The notes under the pieces: generated by a model | Told to the model about the DNA's origin: nothing | Seen by the model: only the letters and a program-made list of their open reading frames with translations | Databases searched by the model: none | Part shown: in pieces, positions 8,968 through 18,285 of the stretch | Layout of the letters: every line of letters begins with the position of its first letter | Position numbering within the stretch: the first letter of the stretch is position 1 | Made by a program: the position numbers and the translations under genes | From: Dyadobacter sp. CY347 | Lineage (GTDB): Bacteria; Bacteroidota; Bacteroidia; Cytophagales; Spirosomataceae | Assembly (NCBI RefSeq): GCF_021502655.1 | Contig: NZ_JAKFFT010000002.1 | Location: 806,001 to 870,000 of the forward strand | DNA length: 64,000 nt | Direction of reading: 5' to 3'

Positions 8968-8990
8968 AGTCAGGCAGAATACTGCTGACT
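8968..8990. terminator. Weak bulged hairpin between convergent genes
   Basis: AGTCAGGCAG pairs with CTGCTGACT with one bulged G. It sits between the stops of the repeat-protein gene and the convergent beta-helix gene. There is no T-run, so the assignment rests on position. Confidence 0.25.
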
Positions 8991-9014
8991 GTAGCCTTGA
9001 CAGTTCTCTATGAA

Positions 9015-10865
9015 TTATAACAAGCTACTCAGTTGTTTGGCATTCACAATAAATGTTGGTTTAGTTGCAGAATTGCCACCAAGGGAAGATGAAATGGTTA
9101 AGAGACCCTCTGCATTAGGATCAGAAACGGATAAGTCATAAGTTTTATCTTCCAAACTTGCCGATTTTTTTATACTACCAAGCCGTTCTGTTGAAAAAAT
9201 GCCGTTTGAAGATTTGTAATAATAAACTAAAAAATTAGCAGCCATCAAGGCATCGCCTTTTCCACCGCTTTTTGATGTGACGGTTACCAACCAAACTCCC
9301 GGACCCTTAAGTTTATATTTTATACCATTTGGAATTGAATTGTTTGTAGAGGCTATACTTGCAACTTGATTTGAGATATCGTCGATCTGGGGGGTATCGG
9401 ATTTTTTTGAAGCGCTCTCAGTTCGCAAACCGGCATAGTTGTCGTATGACTCTGTTCTCAAAGAACCGTCCAATTTTAATATCTTATTGTTGTTTTTGAC
9501 ACTTCCAGGCGTGATCTGATAAACATCTTTAAATATATCAACTCCCGAAAAATTCAGCGAAATTTGCTTGCCTGGTTCGGCATAAGCAACATATAAGTCG
9601 AGTATTTTGGCGTTATCGGGAAAATGAGTTGACTTTCCAATATTTTGAACAGTTATCTGTCGAAAATCACGACTGGTCTGCTGCAATTCTGTTCGGATTA
9701 GCGCAACGAAATCCGGGGCGGTAAGATTGATGTGTATGTCTCTTAAAGACAATGTGGCACCAGGAGAGGCGCAATGCCAAAGGTGGGTCAGGTTGGAAGT
9801 GCCTTCTATAAAGCAATTTTCAAAATTTGTAATGTTGTTTCCTACCTGAAAAATCCGGCCAACATCGTTCCGTTTTATGACTTTGGTAATGTAGAAATAG
9901 CATCCTTGAAATCTGTGATTGGAGCCATTGCCTACAATGAAAGCGACGTCAACCGGGGACTTGTCCATGTGAAAGCGGCATCCAATAAATTGAATGTCGT
10001 CTTGGTTTTGTCCCAGGTTCAACATTTTACCTGTAGCTCTCCAAACACAATTTATGAATGTGGCGCCCGTAAGCATTCCCGGGACAGCTTTTTTACTGGC
10101 TCCCCCGACAGTAAATGAATCCTTGTGAGTGTTGTAAAAATAAACATTCTCATATACGGTTATAGAACTTCCCTGGGCATCCCCGGAACTGCCTATAATT
10201 TGAAGCCCTGCCACATCGTTCGCATCCAGCTTCACATTTTTTAAGAATTTCCTTTCCCCGCCGGCATAGTTGTCAATCATAAATTGCCCTTTGAATTCCT
10301 TCAAGGCTTTGATGATTGCACCCTGATTGCTGTTTCCATTAATAGGGCAGGAGAAAGGTATTGGTGAGTTGATCAGAAAGGTGCCATTGGGAATGAGTAT
10401 TCCTTCTTTGTTAGCTTTGGCCGCCTTGATAATGGGTTCCGTATCATCTGTTTTCCCATCTCCGACAGCACCATACCAGCGGATATTAACAAATCCATCG
10501 TATTGTCTCACGAATCTTTTGTTCCCGGAAACGATCACCATGCTACTGTCATCGGGAGCAGTGCTGGCAGGGTCGTAACGGAAATTGCCTGAACGGAGGC
10601 CTTCGTCAATGTATACAACACTTGCGATTTTGGGTGAGGAGGAGCGTAACTCATTCATTGTCATGAAAGGAATACGGTGCCCCATATTCTCCTCCATGTT
10701 GTCTAATGCATCCGCAACATGATTTGTTCTTACTTTTCCATCGGCTTCATTCCGAATTTTTTCAGTAAACTTATTGGATCTGCTTTCCCGGGAAATAGAA
10801 TCTTTTTTCTGAGCGGCTGCTAAAAAAGAAATACTAATCAACAACAGTGACAACGATACTTTCAT
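9015..10865 (-). CDS. Secreted right-handed beta-helix (pectate-lyase-3-like) protein
   Basis: 616 residues with a signal peptide (1-18, ending AAAQ). A polar N-terminal segment (about 20-125) is followed by NIRWYGAVGDGKTDD, the typical entry to a Pectate_lyase_3 beta-helix, then IPNGTFLI and a series of short beta-strand-rich segments with Asn and Gly turns (about 130-450). The C-terminal ~130 residues look like a separate beta-rich domain. This fold is shared by polysaccharide lyases, hydrolases, epimerases and phage tailspikes. No catalytic residues can be assigned by eye and there is no T9SS domain. Transcribed on the minus strand just after the DUF1800-DUF1501 pair (84 bp gap), it may be made with them. 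A role in trimming or binding the exopolysaccharide is inference. Confidence 0.7.
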   Translation of the reverse strand: MKVSLSLLLISISFLAAAQKKDSISRESRSNKFTEKIRNEADGKVRTNHVADALDNMEENMGHRIPFMTMNELRSSSPKIASVVYIDEGLRSGNFRYDPASTAPDDSSMVIVSGNKRFVRQYDGFVNIRWYGAVGDGKTDDTEPIIKAAKANKEGILIPNGTFLINSPIPFSCPINGNSNQGAIIKALKEFKGQFMIDNYAGGERKFLKNVKLDANDVAGLQIIGSSGDAQGSSITVYENVYFYNTHKDSFTVGGASKKAVPGMLTGATFINCVWRATGKMLNLGQNQDDIQFIGCRFHMDKSPVDVAFIVGNGSNHRFQGCYFYITKVIKRNDVGRIFQVGNNITNFENCFIEGTSNLTHLWHCASPGATLSLRDIHINLTAPDFVALIRTELQQTSRDFRQITVQNIGKSTHFPDNAKILDLYVAYAEPGKQISLNFSGVDIFKDVYQITPGSVKNNNKILKLDGSLRTESYDNYAGLRTESASKKSDTPQIDDISNQVASIASTNNSIPNGIKYKLKGPGVWLVTVTSKSGGKGDALMAANFLVYYYKSSNGIFSTERLGSIKKSASLEDKTYDLSVSDPNAEGLLTISSSLGGNSATKPTFIVNAKQLSSLL

Positions 10866-10949
10866 GCTAATAGAGCTTTGACCTTAACTAAGCAACGCTC
10901 CAGTCTTAGCTTATATTGGCGTTCTGTCGGAAAAGGTTCTCCTGCACTG

Positions 10950-12470
10950 TTAGCTCGTTGTTTTCACTGAGTAGTTACCCAAAAACTTCAGTTCACCTTC
11001 AACATGAATTTTTTTAGCTATTATATTGTGTCCAACTTCGACAATGTGGCCGCGGTTTATTCTAATTGCATCGGCAGCAGCAGGGACGCGTCCGTTCGAC
11101 CAAGTCGAAGGATTAATCCAGGATCCCGAGGAAATAGATTGTACTAAATCGGAAAATAAGGAAGTTGTGTTAAAATTCCTGTAAAGGACTTGTTCGGTTG
11201 ATGAACTTGCATTTCCAAACCAGTCATTTAAAATATCTGAATAAACCCGCCGGAAATCAATTTGCATTTTAATATCGCGATTAATTTCTGATGGACCAGG
11301 CTGTTCAGGTAAAAGACCATTCACCAGATCAGGATTTGTTCCAATAATTTGACGTTTGATACCGGTCCCAAAAACAAACATTGGCGCGGCAATGCCGTGA
11401 TCAGTGCCTTTTGACGCATTTGAAGTGGCTCTCCGCCCAAAGTCGGAAAACGTGAGGCCAATCACCTTGTTCTCTGTTCCTTGCAATTTCAAATCGTTTT
11501 GAAATGCGGCAACGGCATCAGATAGTTTTTTCAATAACCTAGCATGAGTGCCTTCAACTGACGTTGTACCTACCTGACCCGAATGCGTGTCAAACCCCTC
11601 CAGTTCGACATAGTAAACTTTTGTTCGAAGCCCTCCGTGTATTAGTTTGGCTACAATTTTGAGTTGCTCCGCGAGATCGTTCGCCTCAGCTGCTGGAGGA
11701 TAAGCAGCGAGATTAGTCCCAGCATCGGAAGCAGCTTTGATTTCCGATGCGTACCCAACGGACAGTAATTGTTGTTCGCGTACATATGCTATCAGATCGC
11801 CAGGATCACAGCAAGGTAAATCACTTGACTGCTGTGTTGGGGAGCCGACGATTTGATAGAAGTTACCAGGAGTTTTTATGTTAATCGCCGTCGACTGCTG
11901 GGATCCAAGTAATGTTGTGGTTGCAACATACCCGATCTGGAGTGCTAAGGGATCCTCCATGTTCGAGTTTGGGTATCCTTGCGGATAGCCGGGATAGTTT
12001 TTCTCGAGAAACCTGCCTGCCCACCCGGAAGTGGCAAATTGATTCGATTCTACACCCGTCATGTAAATATCTGCCGACCTGTTATGGGATTGATTTGGGT
12101 TAGGGTAGGAGACGGAATGTACAATCGCTAGCTTACCTTCGTCGTACATTTTTCGCATTCCAGTCATAGCAGGGTGTAAGCCGGTCTCTAAATTACCCTG
12201 AAGACGCAAAACGTTACTTTCTGGGATAGCAATATTACTGCGTAGTGAGTAATAATTAGAATAATGCTCTATTGGAATGACTGTATTTAACCCATCATTA
12301 CCACCATTCAAATATATTATTACCAGAACCTTATCGTCTGCAATAGCATTTGTTTTTAGTATTGATTGAATCAACCCCGAATTTTTGCTGACTGATCTCA
12401 GGCTAAATCCATTCAGTGCAATAGGGAGCAAGGACGCTGATGCGGTTGTTAGAAACTGTCTTCTTTTCAT
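10950..12470 (-). CDS. DUF1501 family protein with C-terminal G8-like tail
   Basis: 506 residues. The N terminus has a twin-arginine-like signal (KRRQFL followed by a hydrophobic stretch), the usual start of this family. The DUF1501 body (about 45-435) shows NGGNDGLNT, HSVSYPNP, SGWAGR, GFDTHSGQ, SDFGRR, KGTDHG and FGTG motifs; the family is related in fold to sulfatases and alkaline phosphatases, but its reaction is not established. The last ~65 residues (SGSWINPSTWSNGRVP, then INRGHIVEV) look like a G8-type beta-strand domain. The gene lies 11 bp after the DUF1800 gene. Its closest relative here is the protein at 60977-62500. The Tat route is inference. Confidence 0.88.
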   Translation of the reverse strand: MKRRQFLTTASASLLPIALNGFSLRSVSKNSGLIQSILKTNAIADDKVLVIIYLNGGNDGLNTVIPIEHYSNYYSLRSNIAIPESNVLRLQGNLETGLHPAMTGMRKMYDEGKLAIVHSVSYPNPNQSHNRSADIYMTGVESNQFATSGWAGRFLEKNYPGYPQGYPNSNMEDPLALQIGYVATTTLLGSQQSTAINIKTPGNFYQIVGSPTQQSSDLPCCDPGDLIAYVREQQLLSVGYASEIKAASDAGTNLAAYPPAAEANDLAEQLKIVAKLIHGGLRTKVYYVELEGFDTHSGQVGTTSVEGTHARLLKKLSDAVAAFQNDLKLQGTENKVIGLTFSDFGRRATSNASKGTDHGIAAPMFVFGTGIKRQIIGTNPDLVNGLLPEQPGPSEINRDIKMQIDFRRVYSDILNDWFGNASSSTEQVLYRNFNTTSLFSDLVQSISSGSWINPSTWSNGRVPAAADAIRINRGHIVEVGHNIIAKKIHVEGELKFLGNYSVKTTS

Positions 12471-12481
12471 GGTTCGTTGAA

Positions 12482-14116
12482 TTAAAAAACTTGGTATTCA
12501 GCCATCCTGAACATATGTTTAACCAGCCATTGGCATCTTGATACGACCGTGTTTCTTTTCGAAGTGTCGGTAGGCGTAGTACGATACGCATTCCATTCCC
12601 TATCCCATGAGGTTCGGGGAATGCCTCTCATCATAATTGTATCTATTAAAAAGTTTTGTTGACTTTGGCTTAACTCAATTGCAAAAAGATTTTTGGAGAA
12701 ATCTTTGAAGACCACATCAATGGAAATAGGAGGAGTACCAGTGACGTCAGAAAAATTTGGTTGAAGAGCAGTCAAGCGTTGAATAAAATTAATGCCCAAC
12801 ATTTGTCCGGGCTTGATTTCCATCCACGGGACAACGAATCCATCAGAATGCTGCCCTCTTAATCCCAGCGTCGTTCCATTTATCCAATTTTTTGAAAAGC
12901 CGGTTTGATAATAGGGGACGGAGCCGAAAACTAATGGCTGGTCCAGGAAGCTGAGTTGCATTGTTGTCATGTTCCAATACAGATAGTTCATGACTTTAAA
13001 AAATGCTGCATACTCAGTTGTAATATTTGGAATAGGCTGATTGATCATCCTGAGTGTGCCGATCATAAACTCTGCGGGAGATTTAAGAATTGCCCCTATG
13101 TTGTTAGTTGCAAAGAAAATCTGACTTGTCAGCAACTTTCGAAGGACAGGAGTTATTGCGAAATTGTTTTGGGAACTGGCAAAAAAGGTCGCCAAAGGAA
13201 CAATGACCTGGCTTTCAATTTCTGGGGTGACATTCGGATTTACGTACCACCTGTAGAGCTTTCTACAAATATGTTTCGGCATTTCCGGATGATGGAGCAA
13301 CATGTCAATAAGCTCATTTACTTCTGTATCTCCTGCAGTGTTATCATTTCTGCCTCTTATAACCGTATCATTGTATTTGGATGAAAACACCTTGTCCGAA
13401 GTGTCGTGTCGTGTCAAATTAAAAGTTGGATCTACACTCACTGTGCCGGCCTTCTTATAGTTAGGAACTTGCCATCCCGACAGCACCCTGGCGGCTGCTT
13501 TTACATCTTGTTCTGTATAATTATCGTTTCCCTGAAAGTCCTTTTGTCCCACTGTGAAAAGCTCCTGTAATTCACGCCCATAGTTTTCGTTTGGATGCGC
13601 CTTAGTATTTTCACTTCCATTTTGAAATATTAACATTCCAGGGTCTTTCGTGATACCGACCGCAAGGGTTTTAAAATTCCCAAGCGCATTTGCCCTTAGA
13701 AACCGGATATATCTATTTACTAGTCGGTAATCACCCACACTGGTATGTGCCACCACAAAATGATTCTGCCAAAAGGCCGTCAATTTTTCCAAAACGGACG
13801 GCTTCCCGTCCTGCTTGCACATTAATCCAATCCACCAGTATTTGATGTACATACTATAATCATATGTCCGGGTTGCATCATAAGGATTTGATAGAAATTG
13901 CTGACCAGCATTTGCTCTCGTTTCGTCCATTTCAACCGGCGGCGGCGGAGATGCGGCATATGTTGAGTTGCTGATTAATTTGTCAACAGCCTCCGTAGCT
14001 GTAAGCCCTGTAAACTCAGCTACTTCGGAATTTGTAGGTCCAAAGGTCACTCTTCTCAATAAATGAGCTGCGGTATTTGGTGTAAGCGGATCAGTATATA
14101 CGTCCAGAAACGGCAT
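12482..14116 (-). CDS. DUF1800 family protein
   Basis: 544 residues starting with TPNTAAHLLRRVTFGPT, the hallmark N terminus of DUF1800, with no signal peptide. Other family blocks are KLTAFWQNHFV, NYGRELQELFTVG, YTEQDVKAAARVLSGW, HDTSDK, HICRKLYRWYV and KSPAEF. A proline run (SPPPPP) lies near residue 50. The family's reaction is unknown; its genes are commonly found next to DUF1501 genes, as here (11 bp apart), so the two products probably act together. It is first in the set DUF1800-DUF1501-beta-helix on the minus strand. A near copy is at 62514-64000. Confidence 0.9.
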   Translation of the reverse strand: MPFLDVYTDPLTPNTAAHLLRRVTFGPTNSEVAEFTGLTATEAVDKLISNSTYAASPPPPVEMDETRANAGQQFLSNPYDATRTYDYSMYIKYWWIGLMCKQDGKPSVLEKLTAFWQNHFVVAHTSVGDYRLVNRYIRFLRANALGNFKTLAVGITKDPGMLIFQNGSENTKAHPNENYGRELQELFTVGQKDFQGNDNYTEQDVKAAARVLSGWQVPNYKKAGTVSVDPTFNLTRHDTSDKVFSSKYNDTVIRGRNDNTAGDTEVNELIDMLLHHPEMPKHICRKLYRWYVNPNVTPEIESQVIVPLATFFASSQNNFAITPVLRKLLTSQIFFATNNIGAILKSPAEFMIGTLRMINQPIPNITTEYAAFFKVMNYLYWNMTTMQLSFLDQPLVFGSVPYYQTGFSKNWINGTTLGLRGQHSDGFVVPWMEIKPGQMLGINFIQRLTALQPNFSDVTGTPPISIDVVFKDFSKNLFAIELSQSQQNFLIDTIMMRGIPRTSWDREWNAYRTTPTDTSKRNTVVSRCQWLVKHMFRMAEYQVF

Positions 14117-14744
14117 AGTTTATTTGATTTGCTTTTTGTAGTGAGATACAATTCTCAACATTTATTCGAATCATTGATAGAATTAACTCTACAAAGTTAA
14201 TAAAAGTTCGTAATACTTTTGTTCGAATTGAAGATAAGCTTGCAAAAGTTTTGCAGAGCCATTTATGAAGATGGTAACGACGTTAAAAACAGTCTTGCAG
14301 ACATGATCAATGACATGCAAATACGATGATTCTAGGTTCTATTGACGCGTTATTTGTCTTGGAGATCGGATTTATTATGCGGGCTTTGATCCATCAAGAG
14401 GAATCTTTCGCTTTTCTGAACGACTTAATCTAATGCTGCTCCTGAGGTAGAACTCCGAAGAATTTATAACGTCTAGCAAAAAGTTGGAATAAAGTCCATT
14501 AGGATAGCTGAAATCAAAAATATAGCCATCGCCAGCAATCGTTTTATTTGCCAGATACATTCAGCTATTTGATACCGGAGAGTAACACTATTCAGTGAGC
14601 TGATAAAATTACAGCCTATCGGGACTACGAAGACAAACAAAATAATATGATTCATATAAAATCAGTAAGAACTAAATGTCGATTGTCGCAACAGAATCTT
14701 ATCTTTATAGCATCGCTGAAACCTAATAATGTCTCAACTCCTCT
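14117..14744. other. Divergent intergenic region, no supported gene
   Basis: 628 bp between the DUF1800 gene and the MBOAT gene. It is AT-rich. On the minus strand TAACTTTG (14199-14192) fits a -7 box for the DUF1800 gene, but no -33 box stands at the right distance. On the plus strand TACTTTTG (14214-14221) also fits, but far from the MBOAT start. Two overlapping short minus-strand frames at 14375-14655 have no recognisable sequence and were not accepted. Confidence 0.5.
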
Positions 14745-16181
14745 ATGCTATTTAACTCTATCAGTTTTGCCATTTTCCTTCCTATAATTTTTGCAGTATA
14801 TTGGTTTTTGACGCCAAGAAATCATCGGGCCCAAAATATTATCCTACTACTGAGCAGTTACTATTTCTATGGCTCTTGGGATTGGCGGTTTTTAGGCCTT
14901 CTGGCGTTTTCAACTGCACTAGATTACTTCTCAGGGCTGAAAATTCACAATGCGAAATCTGACACTTCTAGAAAAACATGGTTATTTCTTAGTGTCGGAA
15001 TTAACCTGGGATTTTTAGGGTGGTTTAAGTATTACAACTTTTTCGTCGACTCATTTGCAAGCCTTCTAAGCACTGCTGGATTTGAGGCAAATATCCCTAC
15101 ACTGAATGTGATTCTTCCAATTGGCATTTCATTTTATACATTTCACGGACTTTCTTACGTATTTGATATTTATAATAGGAGAATTGTTCCATCTACTAAC
15201 ATTGTTGAATATTCACTTTTTGTAAGTTTTTTTCCATTGCTTGTTGCCGGCCCCATTGAAAGAGCAACTCACTTACTTCCACAAATCGAAAGGCCACGTA
15301 TTTTCAAATATTCCACTGCCACCGATGGTCTACGACAGATGTTGTGGGGATTTTTTAAGAAAATTGTGATTGCGGATAACTGTGCCCAATATGCCAATCT
15401 CACGTTTGAAGACCCGAGTTCTCATTCAGCAAGTACGCTCTTGGTAGGCGCAATATTCTTTGCATTTCAAATTTACGGTGACTTTTCGGGATACTCAGAT
15501 ATTGCATTAGGAACAGCAAGACTATTCGGCTTTGAATTACTCAAGAATTTTGCATTCCCATACTTTTCAAGAGACATTGCGGAATTCTGGCGCAGATGGC
15601 ATATTTCTTTATCATCTTGGTTCAAAGACTATCTCTACTTCCCTTTAGGTGGAAGTAGAGGTGGCAAGTATAAAAGCCTACGCAACACTCTGATAATTTT
15701 CGCGGTCAGTGGCTTTTGGCACGGAGCTAACTGGACCTTTATAGTTTGGGGTGTCTATCATGGCCTGCTTTTCGTACCGTTGTTACTCCTTGGAAAAAAT
15801 AGAAGGAATACTAACACTGTTGCACAAGGCAAGATAATTCCATCTATTTATGAGTTAATTCAAATGATAACAACGTTTGTATTAGTTGTTATTGGATGGA
15901 TTTTCTTCCGATCTGAAAGTATTGAAAAAGCATTTGTATACATTGCTGGCATTTTAAACAAATCCCTGCTCAGTATGCCCTTGCATACAAAGTACCATAC
16001 TACGATGTTACTTGTAACCATTATGATAGCCGTAGAGTGGTTTGGTAGACATAACGACCATGCTTTACAGCTTCAGAAAGTAAAATTTTCTGTGGTTAGA
16101 TGGGCTTGCTATCTTGCTATTTTTATGGTATGCCTGGCTAATTTCAAACAGAATCAAGAATTCATATACTTTCAATTCTAG
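14745..16181 (+). CDS. MBOAT family polysaccharide O-acyltransferase (AlgI-like)
   Basis: 478 residues with about ten to twelve membrane segments. MBOAT enzymes of the AlgI/DltB/PatA group move acyl groups, usually acetyl, across the membrane onto extracytoplasmic polymers. Diagnostic stretches are GISFYTFHGLSYVFD, FFPLLVAGPIERA, QIYGDFSGYSDIA, FWRRWHISLSSWFKDY and SGFWHGANWTF with the conserved His at residue 326. The next gene, 4 bp downstream, encodes an SGNH-like protein, the usual partner that completes transfer to the polymer. It lies between the secreted-protein block and locus 1, so modification of the exopolysaccharide is likely but inferred. Confidence 0.92.
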   Translation: MLFNSISFAIFLPIIFAVYWFLTPRNHRAQNIILLLSSYYFYGSWDWRFLGLLAFSTALDYFSGLKIHNAKSDTSRKTWLFLSVGINLGFLGWFKYYNFFVDSFASLLSTAGFEANIPTLNVILPIGISFYTFHGLSYVFDIYNRRIVPSTNIVEYSLFVSFFPLLVAGPIERATHLLPQIERPRIFKYSTATDGLRQMLWGFFKKIVIADNCAQYANLTFEDPSSHSASTLLVGAIFFAFQIYGDFSGYSDIALGTARLFGFELLKNFAFPYFSRDIAEFWRRWHISLSSWFKDYLYFPLGGSRGGKYKSLRNTLIIFAVSGFWHGANWTFIVWGVYHGLLFVPLLLLGKNRRNTNTVAQGKIIPSIYELIQMITTFVLVVIGWIFFRSESIEKAFVYIAGILNKSLLSMPLHTKYHTTMLLVTIMIAVEWFGRHNDHALQLQKVKFSVVRWACYLAIFMVCLANFKQNQEFIYFQF

Positions 16182-16185
16182 AAAA

Positions 16186-17157
16186 ATGAAAAGATTTATT
16201 TTAAACATTACCGTGTTTATGCTGATAACTTTTTTAGCCATTTTTACCTCATTATTCTGGATTCATAAAGAAGGAATCGAGGATAATATGTTAGCTGCAA
16301 TTGTTGACAAACATAAACTTTTGAGCGAAACTAAATCTCCCAAAATAATATTAGTTGGTGGATCTAATTTAAGCTTTGGACTTGAAAGTGCGAAAATAGA
16401 AGACGCATTTCATTTACCGGTAATCAATTCTGCAATCCATGCGGGGATCGGTCTAAAATTCTATTTCAGCGATATAAAACAATATATTAGACAAGGGGAT
16501 ATTGTTGTTATTGTACCAGAATATAGTCAGTATTATAGTGACTCTTTTTACGGGAGTCTGGAACTTGTTTCAATATTATTTGACGTATATCCAGAAGGGC
16601 GAAAGCTTATTGATAAGAAGCAATGGTATCACTTAGCTAAACTGATTCCTACATATGCCGCAACGAAGCTATCATATCAAAGTACAACCAAATTCAATAC
16701 TAGGAAAGTTGGTGTTTATGACAGAAAATCGTTTAATTCCAGGGGTGATGCCTATATTCACTGGTCCCTACCTCGACAGCAGGTTGCAGTGGCAAAAAAA
16801 AATTCACCAGATGATAAAGCAAGAGATGAATCTATTTTGTTTCTAAAAGAATGTTTGAAATTCATTGCTGCCAGGAATGCTACGATGATTGTTCTGCCTC
16901 CGGTATACCAGGGTAGCTCCTATGAAAATCAAGAAAAACTGATAAACCAAATATTTGCGAAGGTACAAGCTTCTGATCTTCCGTTAGCTGCTGAGCCTAT
17001 AAGGTACAAGTTCCCTGACTCTCTTTTTTATAATACAAACTACCATCTGACCAAAGCAGGAGTTGACCTTAGAACCTCATTATTAATCGAGGACATTGCT
17101 CCATATATTAACGGTAAAGTAGGTACAACAATAGCGATTCCCTATTCTATGAAATAA
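16186..17157 (+). CDS. SGNH-like partner of the MBOAT acyltransferase
   Basis: 323 residues from the ATG at 16186, which sits 4 bp after the MBOAT stop; a longer frame from 16114 would overlap the MBOAT gene and lacks a plausible N terminus. One membrane anchor (residues 4-27) leads to an extracytoplasmic domain with GGSNLSFG (S60 as nucleophile, in place of GDS) and YHLTKAG (H287) near the C terminus. The residue three before H287 is Thr rather than the usual Asp, so the catalytic set is unusual or the Asp lies elsewhere. DltD, AlgJ/X and PatB-like proteins play this part beside MBOAT enzymes. The pair is probably one transcript. Confidence 0.78.
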   Translation: MKRFILNITVFMLITFLAIFTSLFWIHKEGIEDNMLAAIVDKHKLLSETKSPKIILVGGSNLSFGLESAKIEDAFHLPVINSAIHAGIGLKFYFSDIKQYIRQGDIVVIVPEYSQYYSDSFYGSLELVSILFDVYPEGRKLIDKKQWYHLAKLIPTYAATKLSYQSTTKFNTRKVGVYDRKSFNSRGDAYIHWSLPRQQVAVAKKNSPDDKARDESILFLKECLKFIAARNATMIVLPPVYQGSSYENQEKLINQIFAKVQASDLPLAAEPIRYKFPDSLFYNTNYHLTKAGVDLRTSLLIEDIAPYINGKVGTTIAIPYSMK

Positions 17158-17248
17158 TTGAATAGGAAATCGTTGTATCTGGTCTATCCAAGCGAATCGC
17201 ACCCGATTTGTGTATGCTTTACATAGATGTCCCTAATTCGCTTGCGGT

Positions 17249-18255
17249 TTAAAACTTAAGTTCTTTCATCTTGGATATAACCCGATTGGCAACTATTTGA
17301 TAGCCATTGTTATTCAAGTGAGTGCGATCTGCACGTAATCCCATCGGAAAAACTCCGTTTTCGATCTCAACTTTATCCTGATCCGTTGGAGTGTAGTTAA
17401 CGGCCGTCATTTCGGTAATAGTTGGTGGTAACATTGGCACATACCGATTGCCATATTTTGCCTCTAACTGCGAGTTTAGCTCCGAAATCCATTTATAACG
17501 ATCAGTGGTCATAGTTTCTAAAAGGCCAGCCAATACGCCTAGAATAATAATCCTTTTAGGCTCGGCGATGTAAACAACACTATGTTCGATATTTGCCAGG
17601 ATGTCCGAAATCGCTGTTGCACCGGCAACGTCGTTGCGACCATACCATAGAATCTGAGTAGCAGTTTTTGCCTTTTCAGCATTTTCAAGGATTACCAACG
17701 AGTCCTCTGGTACCGCTGCTGTACTGGCAACATCAGGCCTTATTCTGTAAGTCTCCACAGTTGGATTACCCTTATGATCTCGGATAATGGTGCATTTGAC
17801 GCCAGCAACAGTCACCTTCCTGGTTAACTGATTTACCGTTGCTGCTGTGGAAAGGAATTCATTTGATATTTTGGTTATAGGAATGGTCTCAGCTCCCCTG
17901 AATGCATTTCCTTCAACAGAAATTTTCAAGGGCAGCCCGCCTTGCCGAGCAGCTATTTGAGCGCTGTTTTGACCTCCAATTGCATCTATAAAGACGGGAC
18001 GGTTATCGAGACTTTTCCCAACAGCTGTTCCGAGAGGCTGATCCACCAGCACCAACAGTCAAACTGTCACCGAAGAATGCAAGTGTTTTATCAAGTTCTG
18101 GTTCCGGTTCCGGACTTGGGGCAGGTCCTGGATCATCACCTCCACAGCTCACCAGAAAAAACGAACTTAGCGCCGAGAATCCGGCAAGCTGAAGGAAGCT
18201 TCTTCTTTCAATTTTGCTTAGTATAGCTGGATCTGTGTAGTATGTTCTTTTTCAT
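17249..18255 (-). pseudogene. GDSL/SGNH lipoprotein gene with two frameshifts
   Basis: Three frames together give a complete SGNH hydrolase. From the ATG at 18255 (or 18261) the frame soon stops at 18210-18208. If the A5 run at 18248-18252 had four A, it would continue as MKRTYYTDPA, an ERRSFLQLAG signal, a lipobox LVSC and FFGDSLTVGAGG, the nucleophile block. That frame stops at 18005-18003. The remainder continues in the frame open from 18055: GGQNSAQ (block II), WYGRND (block III) and DRTHLN (catalytic Asp and His). So one indel lies in the A-run and one between 18056 and 18003, probably near 18036-18047. The longest intact frame, 17249-18055, lacks the nucleophile and signal. It is last in locus 1, about 25 bp after wzi, and would be a surface or periplasmic esterase if repaired. 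Sequencing error is possible. Confidence 0.75.
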
Positions 18256-18285
18256 AGGCATTATTATTTGCAAATGATAGTGATA

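Noticed and set aside
14375..14655. Two overlapping short frames on the minus strand
   Set aside because: No recognisable sequence, no start context, and they overlap each other; chance frames in AT-rich intergenic DNA.
16114..16185. Longer start for the SGNH-like gene
   Set aside because: It overlaps the MBOAT C terminus and lacks a plausible N terminus; the ATG at 16186 gives a clean membrane anchor.
17189..17244. 9-bp inverted repeat between the SGNH-like gene and the pseudogene
   Set aside because: The 38-nt loop and lack of a T-run make it a weak terminator; not listed as a feature.
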